Assembly: GCA_025934695.1 (NCBI GenBank)
Contig: JAICWS010000004.1
Location: 62,001-126,000, forward strand
DNA: 64,000 nt
Origin: Alphaproteobacteria bacterium
GTDB lineage: Bacteria; Pseudomonadota; Alphaproteobacteria; Micavibrionales; UBA2020
Direction: 5' to 3'
The notes beneath the pieces are model-generated. The model saw only the letters and a list, made by a program, of their open reading frames with translations, did not search any database and was not told the origin of the DNA. A program made the position numbers and the translations under genes. Shown here one piece after another: positions 1-8,890 of the stretch; position 1 is the first letter of the stretch, and the number at the start of each line of letters is the position of its first letter.

Positions 1-885
1 GTTGACGATGTCGCCCGCGAAACTGTCGAGGCCTTCGACAAGCGTGTCGAAAGACTGCTTGTCGGAATAAAGGGGTTTCAGGATGCGGCGCGCCTTGAAG
101 TCGGTGTCTTCCCTGAATATCTCGAAGGCGATATCGACCATCCGGCCGAGCGTAATGGCCTTGTCCCGTTCGTCGCACAGGTGGAATACGCCCGTCTGGT
201 CCAGCAGCGACAGGATCGCGCGCGCCACGAAGTCGCCGCGGACGAAATATACCGGCGTCGAAGGATTTCCGGGCAGAAGCGAAATCAGCCCGTAGAACAC
301 GAGTTTCAGTGTGTTGTGAAAGGCATTGTACTGCGTAACATGGCCCGTGTCGTCATCGGCGATGACGGTCGCTACCCGGACGATATTCCATGGAATGCCG
401 GCCGACGTTACGGCCTGCTCGGCCTCGTATTTCGACTGTTCATAGAAATTCGAGAATTTCGGCCGGTCGCGAACGGTTTCCTCGGGGATTTTTCCGCAGG
501 CGAGGCCGCTGGCATAGACGGTGCCGACAAAGGAAAATTTTTCCAGCTTCGGGCAGGTTTGCGCGAAAGCGACGGCCTTCGCCGTGCCTTCGGTATTCAC
601 CTTCCGGGCGAGATCTTCTTCGACGTTGAACCGCGTCACGGCGGCGGTGTGAATGACTTTCGTGATCCGGCTGCGATCCACGTGCGAGAAAGGGTTTGGT
701 GACCGCAAGTCGCCCCAGGCATAGTTCACTGCGCCGCCTTTCGGCATTGCGGCGATCTTCTGGGCAGCCTCGGCATCGTTGGCGGCGTGCAGCCACAGGA
801 TAAGGTCGTCACCTCCGGCGGCGAGCAGCCCCGCAGCGACGCTGCGGCCGACATAACCGTTCGCGCCTGTGACGAGAATGCTCAT
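1..885 (-). CDS. NAD(P)-dependent SDR / thioester-reductase-like protein, partial
   Basis: The frame is open from the ATG at 885 to the window edge (295 codons, no stop), so the 3' end is missing. An extended-SDR Rossmann motif TGANGYVG lies at residues 6-13 and the catalytic YxxxK pair is Y148/K152 within NFYEQSKYEAE. That context resembles the NAD_binding_4 thioester reductases that release carrier-bound acyl groups, but an ordinary sugar epimerase cannot be excluded. The start overlaps the stop of the aminoacyl:carrier-protein ligase gene in an ATGA junction, so it is the promoter-distal gene of the operon starting near 5855. Inferred role: reductive release or ketone reduction of the pathway intermediate. 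Confidence 0.8.
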   Translation of the reverse strand, partial: MSILVTGANGYVGRSVAAGLLAAGGDDLILWLHAANDAEAAQKIAAMPKGGAVNYAWGDLRSPNPFSHVDRSRITKVIHTAAVTRFNVEEDLARKVNTEGTAKAVAFAQTCPKLEKFSFVGTVYASGLACGKIPEETVRDRPKFSNFYEQSKYEAEQAVTSAGIPWNIVRVATVIADDDTGHVTQYNAFHNTLKLVFYGLISLLPGNPSTPVYFVRGDFVARAILSLLDQTGVFHLCDERDKAITLGRMVDIAFEIFREDTDFKARRILKPLYSDKQSFDTLVEGLDSFAGDIVN

Positions 886-1718
886 GCGAAGTCCGGCCAG
901 TCTTTAGGGTATTCGCCGAATGTCTTTATGACCGCGTGCATCCAGCGTTCCAGTCCGAAGGCGACGCAGCCCGAATAGGCGGCCTCGCCGTTCGCGGTGA
1001 TGTGGAATGCTTCGCCGAAATAATTTCGGTGAAAATTGACGGAGCCGATGGCAAGCCCGTCGCCGAAGATCATCTCCTTTTTCACCGGGTCGAGGCGCTG
1101 GGCGAGATGCTTCGGATTCTGCGCCGGCTTGAAGAAGGGATCGGTCGCATCCTGCCAGGTGATGGCGATGCCGTATTTCTTCGCCAGCGCCGAGACCTTT
1201 TCTTCGTGTTCCGCCAGGAAGGATTTGACAGTATCCGCCGCGCCAATGCAGACGATTTCGCGCATGTTGAAATTCCACTGCCTCTGCAGCGGCTCATAAT
1301 AATCCTCGCAGCGGTTGCAGGTGGCGGCGGTCGTCAGATACAGCGGCCCCTCAAGGCTGCTGCCGTCAAAAAACTGGTAAAAGTGATAGCAGGCGGCCGG
1401 CGTCAGCACGTGGCGGATCGGCGCGATCCTGGTCAGGGAAATCGCGCCGTCGTGGAGAGCGCGATTACCGCGGAAATTCTCGAGATTTTCCTCCGACCGC
1501 TCCAGCGTCACCGGCATCGTGATCAGATGGGGAAAGCTGTTGAAGTAGTCAAGCTTTTCCAAGGTGACGGCCGGCAGGTGGCTGGGGAATTTGAATTCCC
1601 GCGCCTGGCAGCCTTGGGCCAGGCGGACGAAGCATTGGTCGAGCCGCTGATACAGCCCCAGCAGCGCGCCGCCGAAGGAAGCCTGCCCCTGCGGCTGCCA
1701 TTTGAAATCCTTAAGCAT
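882..1718 (-). CDS. Amino acid:[carrier protein] ligase (class II aaRS-like)
   Basis: This 278-aa protein resembles the seryl-tRNA-synthetase-like aa:CP ligases first described in Bradyrhizobium and Agrobacterium, which adenylate a small amino acid (Gly or Ala in studied cases) and load it on the phosphopantetheine of a dedicated carrier protein. Motif-2-like TAATCNRCEDYYEP is at about 131-143, and SGCVAFGLERW at 249-259 is motif 3. By spacing, C110, E154 and C251 are likely zinc ligands (inference). It lacks a tRNA-binding arm. The carrier protein gene lies immediately upstream with 8 bp overlap, and the SDR gene downstream overlaps by 4 bp, so the three are translationally coupled. Confidence 0.88.
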   Translation of the reverse strand: MLKDFKWQPQGQASFGGALLGLYQRLDQCFVRLAQGCQAREFKFPSHLPAVTLEKLDYFNSFPHLITMPVTLERSEENLENFRGNRALHDGAISLTRIAPIRHVLTPAACYHFYQFFDGSSLEGPLYLTTAATCNRCEDYYEPLQRQWNFNMREIVCIGAADTVKSFLAEHEEKVSALAKKYGIAITWQDATDPFFKPAQNPKHLAQRLDPVKKEMIFGDGLAIGSVNFHRNYFGEAFHITANGEAAYSGCVAFGLERWMHAVIKTFGEYPKDWPDFA

Positions 1719-1950
1719 GGAAGAAATTTTCGTAGATGGTGTTGACGTCGCGGAAAACGCCTTTTTTCAGCTTGCCGGCATCGACCGGGCGTCCCGAGAG
1801 CTTCTCGATGAACAGGATAAGGTCCATGACCTGCATCGAAGTGATGACGCGCTGTTCCATGAGCGGCGTGTCGTCATTGACGGGCTTGCCGGCCTTGCTT
1901 TTCGAAGCGACCCAGTCGCGCAGCTGCTTTTTGACGTCCTGTTCGCTCAT
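1711..1950 (-). CDS. Acyl/aminoacyl carrier protein (79 aa)
   Basis: Start chosen at the ATG at 1950, which overlaps the stop of the diiron oxygenase gene (ATGA); a longer upstream frame to 2052 would overlap that gene and has no carrier-protein similarity. The 79-aa protein has the helical layout of a carrier protein, with S38 in VITSMQVMDL as the expected 4'-phosphopantetheine site, although the usual DSL triad is replaced by TSM, as often seen in dedicated carriers. It lies between the diiron oxygenase and the aa:CP ligase that should charge it. A phosphopantetheinyl transferase is not in the window. Confidence 0.87.
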   Translation of the reverse strand: MSEQDVKKQLRDWVASKSKAGKPVNDDTPLMEQRVITSMQVMDLILFIEKLSGRPVDAGKLKKGVFRDVNTIYENFFHA

Positions 1951-2822
1951 TGTAACGGCGGCTCCTTCTCCAGCATTTTGTTTTCCAGCAGGTATTTGAA
2001 CAGGCCTGCCGACACCTCGCGCCGGTGCGCGACGCAGGCGGGATCGTTCCAAGCCTCTTCGCGCAGATCATGCGGCGACGGCAGGCCGGCATCCCGATAG
2101 ACATCCGGGTTGTAATATTCGCGCCATGTCGAGAGGATAAAATTGCTCAGGTTCTCGCGCACGCCCGCCAGCACCTCCTGCGTCCACTGCGGCGCATGGG
2201 CCTGGAACAGGTGTTTCGTCAGCTTGCGGCCGAAAACGAGGTGCCTTGCCTCGTCGCGGTGATGGAGGAGGTTGATCGCCCGCGCGGTCGGTTCCAGCGC
2301 CGGGTCTTTCGACATTTTGACGTTATAAAACTCGACAATTTCCTCGAAGATCAGCGTGTGGGCGAAGAACAGGAAATCCTCCTCCCCGTCAGCGAAGTCG
2401 CGCGGAAAGGCGAGGTGCCTGTCGGGATATATCTTGCCCGCATATTTCTCGCAGAAAGTCGCGAAGTAGATCATGTGGTTGTTTTCTTCGGCCAGGAAAT
2501 GGTGCAGGTAGGGCGAGACATCCCGGTGTTCCGGCCGGTAAAGGCGCTCGGCGATGCCCTTGCATAGCGGGCGCTCGCCATGGATGTTCAGGCTGTAAAA
2601 ATTGACGGCTTCGAAAAAGCTCAGTTCCTTGCGTTTTTCCTCCGTCAGCGCCTCATAGGCGGGCGTGCCGTTCAGGGAAATGAAGCGCGGGCTGGTGAAC
2701 CACTGGGCGCGGTCCATTTTCTCCGGCCAATCGATGGCAGCGTAAGGATTCCTGAAGTCGCCGATGGAAACATCGTGCAGTTTCTTGACGGTGTCCCGCA
2801 GGTCTGGGGGAATGGCGTTCAT
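1947..2822 (-). CDS. AurF/CmlI-like diiron oxygenase
   Basis: 291 aa, all-helical, with the ligand pattern of the p-aminobenzoate N-oxygenase AurF family: E113-x-x-H116 (AEENNHMIYF), E160 (FEEIVEF) and H187-E191-H194 (HHRDEARHLVF). These spacings match the last four AurF ligands. Family members oxidise aryl or alkyl amines, or hydroxylate carrier-bound amino acids. Placement next to a carrier protein and an aa:CP ligase makes a tethered aminoacyl thioester a plausible substrate (inference). Four-bp ATGA overlaps on both sides indicate coupled translation. Confidence 0.85.
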   Translation of the reverse strand: MNAIPPDLRDTVKKLHDVSIGDFRNPYAAIDWPEKMDRAQWFTSPRFISLNGTPAYEALTEEKRKELSFFEAVNFYSLNIHGERPLCKGIAERLYRPEHRDVSPYLHHFLAEENNHMIYFATFCEKYAGKIYPDRHLAFPRDFADGEEDFLFFAHTLIFEEIVEFYNVKMSKDPALEPTARAINLLHHRDEARHLVFGRKLTKHLFQAHAPQWTQEVLAGVRENLSNFILSTWREYYNPDVYRDAGLPSPHDLREEAWNDPACVAHRREVSAGLFKYLLENKMLEKEPPLQ

Positions 2823-3766
2823 GTCTTCTCCAGTATCAGACCCTGCCAGTTCAGACCGAAGCCCGCCATGGTCAGCATCAGCCTGTCGCCGGCTTTGAGC
2901 TTTCCGCTGTCGAGCAGGTGTTTGAGGTTGATGATGTTGTCGGCGCTGATGACATGACCGATATCCGCGATCGTCGGGTAATAGATTTTTTCGGAATTTA
3001 TGCCGGCCAGGCGCGATAGCACCTGCCAGGCCTTGACGTTGGTGTTCTGCGACACGACATAGGCGAGGGCGGCGGCGTTCATGGACGCCTTCGCCAGCAG
3101 TTCGGAAATCATCTTGTGCATGTAGCTAAAGAAGACGCCGACAGTTTCATCGTCCTTGGCCTGCGCCAGTGCGCCGTTCGTGATCTGGTGCGCGGCCACG
3201 AGCCGGAAAGGGCCCGGCTGCGTCGATACCGTACAGGCGGCGGCACCGTCGGAAATCAGGTTGTAGGATTGCTCGTAGACCGCCCCCGCCGGGAAGCGGT
3301 CGGCGGAGACGCAAAGGATCGTTTCCAGCTCCGGCTCGCTGCGCAGCATCGTTCCCGCGAAGCGGATCGAGCCCAGCATGCTCGTGCAGGCCTGCTGGTT
3401 GAGGCCGACGACAAAGGCTTTATCGAGACCGAAATCGCTTTGCAGGTGGCTGCCCGGGTAATCCATGAGATATTTGACGTCGCGCGTCCGGGCGTAGTCT
3501 TCATTCTTCCCGATGTTGCCGTTGCAGGTCAGGCAGGTAGCGTAAATGATCGCGCCGGCATTCGCAAGGTGCGCGGCGATGGGCCGGACGGCGCCCGCCG
3601 CGAGGTCGTAGGGCGTCTGGTTTTCCGCGCACATGTGATGGCGGCGAAACCCCGCTTCTTGCAGGCTGCGGACGTCGGTGATCGTGCGCCCGGCGGCGGC
3701 GCTGTCTTCCAGCGGCACGCGGTTGTCGCCGAGCGAATAACTGAGATGGTCGATAAAAATGTCCAT
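2819..3766 (-). CDS. KASIII-like (FabH-family) condensing enzyme, divergent active site
   Basis: 315 aa thiolase-fold protein. The nucleophile is C127 in NQQACTSMLG. The canonical FabH histidine motif HQAN reads SQNTN here (Q240), and the canonical Asn position reads GH (H271 in DIGHVISADN). The triad is therefore Cys plus a relocated His rather than Cys-His-Asn. Such divergent KASIII proteins can catalyse acyl transfer or non-decarboxylative condensation instead of chain initiation (family knowledge). It overlaps the AurF-like gene by 4 bp and abuts the methyltransferase stop. Confidence 0.82.
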   Translation of the reverse strand: MDIFIDHLSYSLGDNRVPLEDSAAAGRTITDVRSLQEAGFRRHHMCAENQTPYDLAAGAVRPIAAHLANAGAIIYATCLTCNGNIGKNEDYARTRDVKYLMDYPGSHLQSDFGLDKAFVVGLNQQACTSMLGSIRFAGTMLRSEPELETILCVSADRFPAGAVYEQSYNLISDGAAACTVSTQPGPFRLVAAHQITNGALAQAKDDETVGVFFSYMHKMISELLAKASMNAAALAYVVSQNTNVKAWQVLSRLAGINSEKIYYPTIADIGHVISADNIINLKHLLDSGKLKAGDRLMLTMAGFGLNWQGLILEKT

Positions 3767-4315
3767 TCACACACCCGGAAAGAAGCGCCCGGTCGTCGTC
3801 ATATATTTCTTATAATCTTCGCCGAATGCAGACGCGGACAGGAAGCGTTCCTCGCGCGCGGCGGTGACATTCAGGATACCGATGCCCAGCGCCAGCGCGG
3901 CCAGTGTGCCGACATGCGGGCAATAGAAAACCGCGCCGATCAACATCAGCAGGAACGACGTGTAGAACGGATGGCGGATTCTCTTATAGGCGCCGTAGGT
4001 GACAATGCTTTTCGGCGCGTCGTTGCTCTGGTGCCACAATGCGAGCGGCGTCTGGTGCGTTCCGACGGTGTAAAGCATGAGGCTGATGGACGCGACGCTG
4101 AACGGCACGGAGAGGACTTCGAACGGCGGGTACGAGAAGAACGGCGGAAAGACGTGGAAGTAGGCAAGCAGCAGCGTCAGCGTCATGAGGCCGAAGGGCG
4201 ATCCCGTGACCCACCACATGAGATTGAATTTTCCATCCGACTTGAAGAACACGAACGGGAGCGACGCCAGCCAGCCCCAGTTGAGTAAATACAATACAAG
4301 TATGCCCCGATCCAT
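3767..4315 (-). CDS. Isoprenylcysteine carboxyl methyltransferase-like membrane protein
   Basis: 182 aa from the ATG at 4315, which has a G-rich ribosome-binding site (AGGTGGGG) just upstream; an in-frame ATG at 4348 would give 11 more residues. Four to five hydrophobic helices are followed by the ICMT/PEMT signature region GAYKRIRHPFYTSF and a C-terminal REERFLSASAFGEDYKKY segment, typical of S-adenosylmethionine-dependent methyltransferases of isoprenylcysteine or phospholipids. It lies between the acyl ligase and the condensing enzyme and may methylate a lipid-like pathway product. The substrate is not deducible. Confidence 0.78.
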   Translation of the reverse strand: MDRGILVLYLLNWGWLASLPFVFFKSDGKFNLMWWVTGSPFGLMTLTLLLAYFHVFPPFFSYPPFEVLSVPFSVASISLMLYTVGTHQTPLALWHQSNDAPKSIVTYGAYKRIRHPFYTSFLLMLIGAVFYCPHVGTLAALALGIGILNVTAAREERFLSASAFGEDYKKYMTTTGRFFPGV

Positions 4316-4355
4316 TGCCGCCCCACCTATGAAAAAATCATACCGCAATAGCCAT

Positions 4356-5855
4356 TCATGGTACTGGTATCAAATCCTGCGTTTCAAGCCATTTCTCCAC
4401 GAGGAAGCGTCGCGTCTTGAGGGAATTCGTCTTTGCCAGCGGCTCCTTGCTGACGGCGATCCATCGCGGGCGCTTGTAGGAATCCAGCGCCTTTGAAAAA
4501 GCGGAGATTTCATCGGCTAGTTTTCCCGTCTCCGTCGCATATTTGTCAGATAGATGCAGGACGAGGCACAGGCCTTCGCCCGCGACGCCGTCTGGAACAT
4601 GGACGATGCAGGCTTCCTTGACGGCGGGCAGCCGCAGAAAATATTCCGCCAGTTGTTCCGGATACACATTCTTGCCGCAGGACAGGATGATCAGGTCTTT
4701 CTTGCGGCCCTGCAGGTAGAGATATCCCTCGGCGTCGAAGCTGCCAAGATCGCCGGTGCGCAGCCAGTCGCCGTCGAAGGCGGCGCGCGTCTGCTCTTCG
4801 TCGCGGAAATAGCCCTTCATTACGTTCGAGCCGCGGACAAGGATCTCGCCGTCAGGCGCAATCCGGACTTCCATGCCCGGATAAACGCGGCCGACCGAGC
4901 CGGGCCGGTTGTGGGCGGGCGTGTTCGATGCGATTACGGGGCTTGTTTCCGTCATGCCATAGCCTTGGCACACGGTCACGCCGGCGGAACGGAAGAAATC
5001 GATATGCTCCGCCGCCAGCGGCGCACCGCCGCAAAGGATCGCCTTGAAACGCGGCCCGAAGGGCGCCTTGTCGCCCGGCTGCATCGCGCGCTGCGTCAGC
5101 GTCAGCAGCCGTGGCACCATAACCATGAAGGCGACGCCATGCTGTTTTGCGGCCGCCATGACGTCATGCGGGTAGATGCTGTCGCAGAAATGCGCGTGAA
5201 GCCCCGCCGACAGCGGGCACAGGAAGCCCAGGGCCAGCTCCATCATGTAATTCAGGGGCAAAATCGACAAGATGGAATCATCCGGCGCGGCGCCCATGAA
5301 ATCGATAGAGGGCATGACCTGCGACAGCATGTTCCTATACGTCGCCATGATGCCTTTGGGCGCGCCGGTGGTGCCCGAGGTATAGATGATGACCATGACA
5401 TCATCCATGCGGCGGGTGGAGATGTCAGGCTTTGCTTCCGCGCCGCCCGGGAAGGGCCGCCCCAGCACCTGGCAGGGAACATTGCTGGCCTGCGAGACGG
5501 TTTTTTCGAATTCCGGCCCGCAAATGACCAGCGACGGATCCGCATGCGCGATGACCGCCCGCAGGTCGGCGGGCGTCATCATGATGTCCAGCGGAATGAT
5601 GGTCGCGCCACTGAACAGGATTCCGAAGAAAGCCATGCCCCAGTCCGTCCCCGGCCGGGCCAGGAGGCAAACGCGATTGCCGGGGCGGATGCCGAGAGAT
5701 GCGATATGCCGCGAAAATTCCTCCGCCTGCGCCAGCAACTGGCTGTATGACAATGTTCCCTTGCGGTCGGACAGGGCGCGCTTGTCGCCGTGCCCCGCGA
5801 AGGCATCGGACAGGATCGCCAGGTTCGGCGCCAGTAAGTCAGGATGAAGGTCCAT
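4356..5855 (-). CDS. AMP-forming acyl-CoA/acyl-ACP synthetase
   Basis: 499 aa from ATG 5855 (preceded by a G-rich stretch; a TTG at 5894 would add 13 residues). All core ANL-superfamily motifs are present: P-loop YTSGTTGAPKG at 158-168, GYGMTETSP at 298-306, GDWLRTGDLG at 362-371, and the C-terminal catalytic lysine K480 in KTNSLKTRR. It should adenylate a fatty or aromatic carboxylate and load it on CoA or on a carrier protein. It is the first gene of the minus-strand operon, divergent from tldD; about 40 bp separate it from the next gene. Confidence 0.86.
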   Translation of the reverse strand: MDLHPDLLAPNLAILSDAFAGHGDKRALSDRKGTLSYSQLLAQAEEFSRHIASLGIRPGNRVCLLARPGTDWGMAFFGILFSGATIIPLDIMMTPADLRAVIAHADPSLVICGPEFEKTVSQASNVPCQVLGRPFPGGAEAKPDISTRRMDDVMVIIYTSGTTGAPKGIMATYRNMLSQVMPSIDFMGAAPDDSILSILPLNYMMELALGFLCPLSAGLHAHFCDSIYPHDVMAAAKQHGVAFMVMVPRLLTLTQRAMQPGDKAPFGPRFKAILCGGAPLAAEHIDFFRSAGVTVCQGYGMTETSPVIASNTPAHNRPGSVGRVYPGMEVRIAPDGEILVRGSNVMKGYFRDEEQTRAAFDGDWLRTGDLGSFDAEGYLYLQGRKKDLIILSCGKNVYPEQLAEYFLRLPAVKEACIVHVPDGVAGEGLCLVLHLSDKYATETGKLADEISAFSKALDSYKRPRWIAVSKEPLAKTNSLKTRRFLVEKWLETQDLIPVP

Positions 5856-5988
5856 GTCGAGCAGCGCCCCCAAAGCCGCTATTCCCCGCAACAATGCCAG
5901 AGCAATATAGTAGCCGGGGACCGCCGAAAGTATCCGCAGTAATTTTGGAAGATTGAGTTGTAATTAAACTTCATTATTATGTCATTAC

Positions 5989-6017
5989 TTGACCTTGCCA
6001 TAAAAGCCGTCTATCGT
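5989..6017 (+). promoter_or_regulatory. Candidate sigma-70-type promoter of tldD
   Basis: A -35-like TTGACC (5989-5994) and a -10-like TATCGT (6012-6017) are separated by 17 bp, 40 bp before the tldD ATG, within the AT-rich divergent region. The -10 is only a partial consensus match. Confidence 0.4.
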
Positions 6018-6057
6018 CCTGCCATCCACATAACCGACACAACCAGAGCAGGGCCAA

Positions 6058-7518
6058 ATGACCGACAAGCCGTTGCCGACGGATCCGTTTTTCAAGCATA
6101 CGGACCTGACGCCTGAATCCGCGCGCGAGATCGTGAAACAGGGATTGAAGGGCGCCGATTACGGCGAGTTCTACCAGGAAGTCGTCGAGCGGGAGTCCAT
6201 CGTCAAGGACAAGGGCGAATTCACCAGCGTGTCGGTCGGCGACAGCAAGTCGGGCTTCGGCTTCCGCGTGGGGCAGGAAGAGCGCGTCGGCTATTCCTTT
6301 TCCGACGTGTTCAACGAAGCCGCGCTGAAAGACGCCGTCGGCCGCGCGCGCCAGGTTTTGAAAGACAAGCCGCAGGCGGAAGAAAAACAATCGCCGCCGA
6401 AAGTGGCGACGGAGCTTTATCCGCAACAGAACCCCATGCAGAACATGGAACTGGCGGAGAAGATCGCGAAGATCGACGAGATCGAAGCCTATGTGAAGCA
6501 GCTCGACCCGCGCATCACCAACGTGACGCTGCAATATGCGTCGACCTCGAAGAACGTTCACATCATCACGGCGGAAGGCGACAGCCTGGTCGACCAGCGT
6601 CCCAACACGGCCTTGTACATCCGCGTCACCCTGACCGACAAGGACGGCAAGAGCGAAACCGGCATGGCGCTGACAGGCGGCCCGGTCGATTGCACCGCCG
6701 TGTTCGATGAATCCTCGTGGAAAAAGGGCGCCGCCAAGGCGCTGCACCAAGCCGAAATGCTGCTGATCGCCGAAGAGGCGCCGGCGGGCGTGATGGACGT
6801 GGTGCTGAATCACGGCTGGCCCGCCGTCATCCTGCATGAAGCGATCGGCCACGGTCTCGAGGGCGATTTCAACCGCCGCGGCATCTCCGTGTACAGCGGA
6901 AAGATCGGCCAGCAGATCGCGGGGCCCGAAGTGACCGTCGTGGACCAGGGGAATTTGCCCGGCGAGCGCGGCAGCCTGCACTTCGACGACGAAGGCACGC
7001 CGACGCAGGAAAACGTGCTGATCGAAAACGGCGTCCTGAAAAACTACATGCAGGACCGCCAGAACGCGCAGCTGATGGGCGTCGAGCCCACGGGCAACGG
7101 GCGCCGCCAGAGCTACGCCCATACGCCGATGCCGCGCATGACCAACACCTATTTCCGCAACGGCACGCATGACCCGGCCGACATTATCAAGTCGGTCAAG
7201 GACGGCCTCTACATCGAGGACATGGGCGGCGGTCAGGTGGATATCACCTCGGGCAAGTTCAACATGAACTGCACGCTCGCCTACAGGATCCGTGATGGAA
7301 AGCTGTGCGAGCCCGTGAAGGGTGCGACGCTGGTGGGCGACGGCCTTACCGTCATCAAGTCCATCACCATGGTCGGCAACGACCTGTCGATCGAAAAGAG
7401 CGCCGGCATGTGCGGCAAGAACGGCCAGAGCGTGGTCGTCAGCTGCGGCCAGCCGACCGTACGCGTGTCGAACATGACCGTCGGCGGCAGCAAAAAACAA
7501 GCGCCCAAGGCGCCGTAA
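6058..7518 (+). CDS. tldD: Metalloprotease TldD
   Basis: 486 aa. It carries the TldD zinc motif HEAIGHGLEGD with H260-E261-H265. TldD forms a heterodimer with TldE/PmbA that degrades unfolded peptides, processes microcin B17-type precursors and helps degrade the CcdA antitoxin (family knowledge). Start at ATG 6058 follows a GCAGGG ribosome-binding site. The pmbA gene follows after 13 bp with its own AGGAGAG site, so both are co-transcribed. Length and motif are canonical. Confidence 0.95.
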   Translation: MTDKPLPTDPFFKHTDLTPESAREIVKQGLKGADYGEFYQEVVERESIVKDKGEFTSVSVGDSKSGFGFRVGQEERVGYSFSDVFNEAALKDAVGRARQVLKDKPQAEEKQSPPKVATELYPQQNPMQNMELAEKIAKIDEIEAYVKQLDPRITNVTLQYASTSKNVHIITAEGDSLVDQRPNTALYIRVTLTDKDGKSETGMALTGGPVDCTAVFDESSWKKGAAKALHQAEMLLIAEEAPAGVMDVVLNHGWPAVILHEAIGHGLEGDFNRRGISVYSGKIGQQIAGPEVTVVDQGNLPGERGSLHFDDEGTPTQENVLIENGVLKNYMQDRQNAQLMGVEPTGNGRRQSYAHTPMPRMTNTYFRNGTHDPADIIKSVKDGLYIEDMGGGQVDITSGKFNMNCTLAYRIRDGKLCEPVKGATLVGDGLTVIKSITMVGNDLSIEKSAGMCGKNGQSVVVSCGQPTVRVSNMTVGGSKKQAPKAP

Positions 7519-7531
7519 GAGGAGAGAAGCA

Positions 7532-8890
7532 ATGTCCAGATCCAAGCAAGATTTCCTCGACGAGGCGCATCCGCTGGCCGAAAGCCTGCTCGACTACGCT
7601 AAATCAGGTACTACGTATGGCGTCACCGACGCGAAGGTCGTCATTTCCTCCAACGATAAGCAGGAAATCAGCGTCGAGAAGGGCGAAGTCGCCAAATCCG
7701 TCTCGGGCGTCACCTATTCCGTCTCGATCACGCTCTATGCCGGCGACCGCACCATTTCCTTCAGCCGCAACACGATGGACGAGGCCGAGCTCAAAGAGGC
7801 GATGCTGAAGAACATGAAGGCCCTCAGCGTCGTGCCCGCCAACCCCAACAAGCGCCTGCTGGAATCCGGCAAAGTGTTCAAGGGTTCGGATATAGACCTG
7901 AATCTCGTCGATCCTCATCCCCCTTCGTCGGAAGACCTGCTCGATTACGCGAAGCAGGTCGAGGCGGCGGCGCTGGCCGAGCCCGGCGTCAAGGGCACGC
8001 GTTCCGTCGGCGTGTCGAAACTGGACAGCCATTTCCTCGTCCTCGCCACCAACGGCCTCGATCACCACGAAAGCAAGACGCGCTACTCCGCGAGCGCGCA
8101 GGTCGTCGCCGAGGACGCGAGCGGCATGCAGATCGACGGCGATTCAAGCGTCGCGCGCCACTTCAATGACATGTCGAAGCCCGAAGCTTTGGGGAAATCA
8201 TCCGCTAAGAGCGCGCTTGCGAAGCTCAGCGCCACGCTGCCCACGACCGGCGAAATGCCCATCGTGCTCGACCATGATGCGGCGGAAGATTTCTTCAGCG
8301 CCGTCTACGCGGCCGTCGACGGCACTGCGCTGCATCGCGGCGCTACCTACATGAAGGACAAGCTCGGCCAGCAGGTGATGAGCTCAGAAGTCACGCTGGT
8401 GGACGATCCGTCCATTCCGAAGGGCCTCGGCTCCGGCCTGGCCGACACGGCGGGGATCGAAAGCAAGCCCGTCACCTTCATTGAAAATGGCATGCTGAAA
8501 GCCTTCAACGCGAGCCTGATGGAATCGCGCCAGCTCGGCATCGCGCCGACGGGCCGCGAAAACGGCCCCACCAACGGCATCATCAAGCCCGGCGCCGTGA
8601 CGCCCGATGAACTGATATCCGACATCAAGGAAGGCATTTATATCCGCGGCTTCAACGGCGGCACGGTCGACGTCAACAACGGCCTCTATTCGCGCCAGGC
8701 CTATGGCAACCTGATCGAGAACGGCAAGATCACCGATACCGCGGTCGCCGGTTTCGTCGTCTCGGGCAACCTAAAGGACATGTTCATGAATGTCGTCCTC
8801 GCCGACGACACGCCCGACATGCCGAGCACCCGCCACCAGCTGGCCGCGCCGACGACGCGCATCAACGGCGTGACGATAGCCGGGAAATAA
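7532..8890 (+). CDS. pmbA: TldE/PmbA, non-metal partner of TldD
   Basis: 452 aa; same fold as TldD but without the HExxH motif, as expected for the TldE/PmbA subunit. Conserved C-terminal stretches include GFNGGTVDVNNG and a glycine-rich metal-free core. It is co-transcribed with tldD (AGGAGAG site 7 bp before the ATG). It converges directly with pdeM: the two stop codons are adjacent at 8890/8891 and no hairpin terminator is visible. Confidence 0.94.
   Translation: MSRSKQDFLDEAHPLAESLLDYAKSGTTYGVTDAKVVISSNDKQEISVEKGEVAKSVSGVTYSVSITLYAGDRTISFSRNTMDEAELKEAMLKNMKALSVVPANPNKRLLESGKVFKGSDIDLNLVDPHPPSSEDLLDYAKQVEAAALAEPGVKGTRSVGVSKLDSHFLVLATNGLDHHESKTRYSASAQVVAEDASGMQIDGDSSVARHFNDMSKPEALGKSSAKSALAKLSATLPTTGEMPIVLDHDAAEDFFSAVYAAVDGTALHRGATYMKDKLGQQVMSSEVTLVDDPSIPKGLGSGLADTAGIESKPVTFIENGMLKAFNASLMESRQLGIAPTGRENGPTNGIIKPGAVTPDELISDIKEGIYIRGFNGGTVDVNNGLYSRQAYGNLIENGKITDTAVAGFVVSGNLKDMFMNVVLADDTPDMPSTRHQLAAPTTRINGVTIAGK

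Noticed and set aside
5977..7545. 522-codon minus-strand frame opposite tldD
   Set aside because: Shadow of the GC-rich tldD gene, His/Arg/Ala-rich with no family; tldD is certain.
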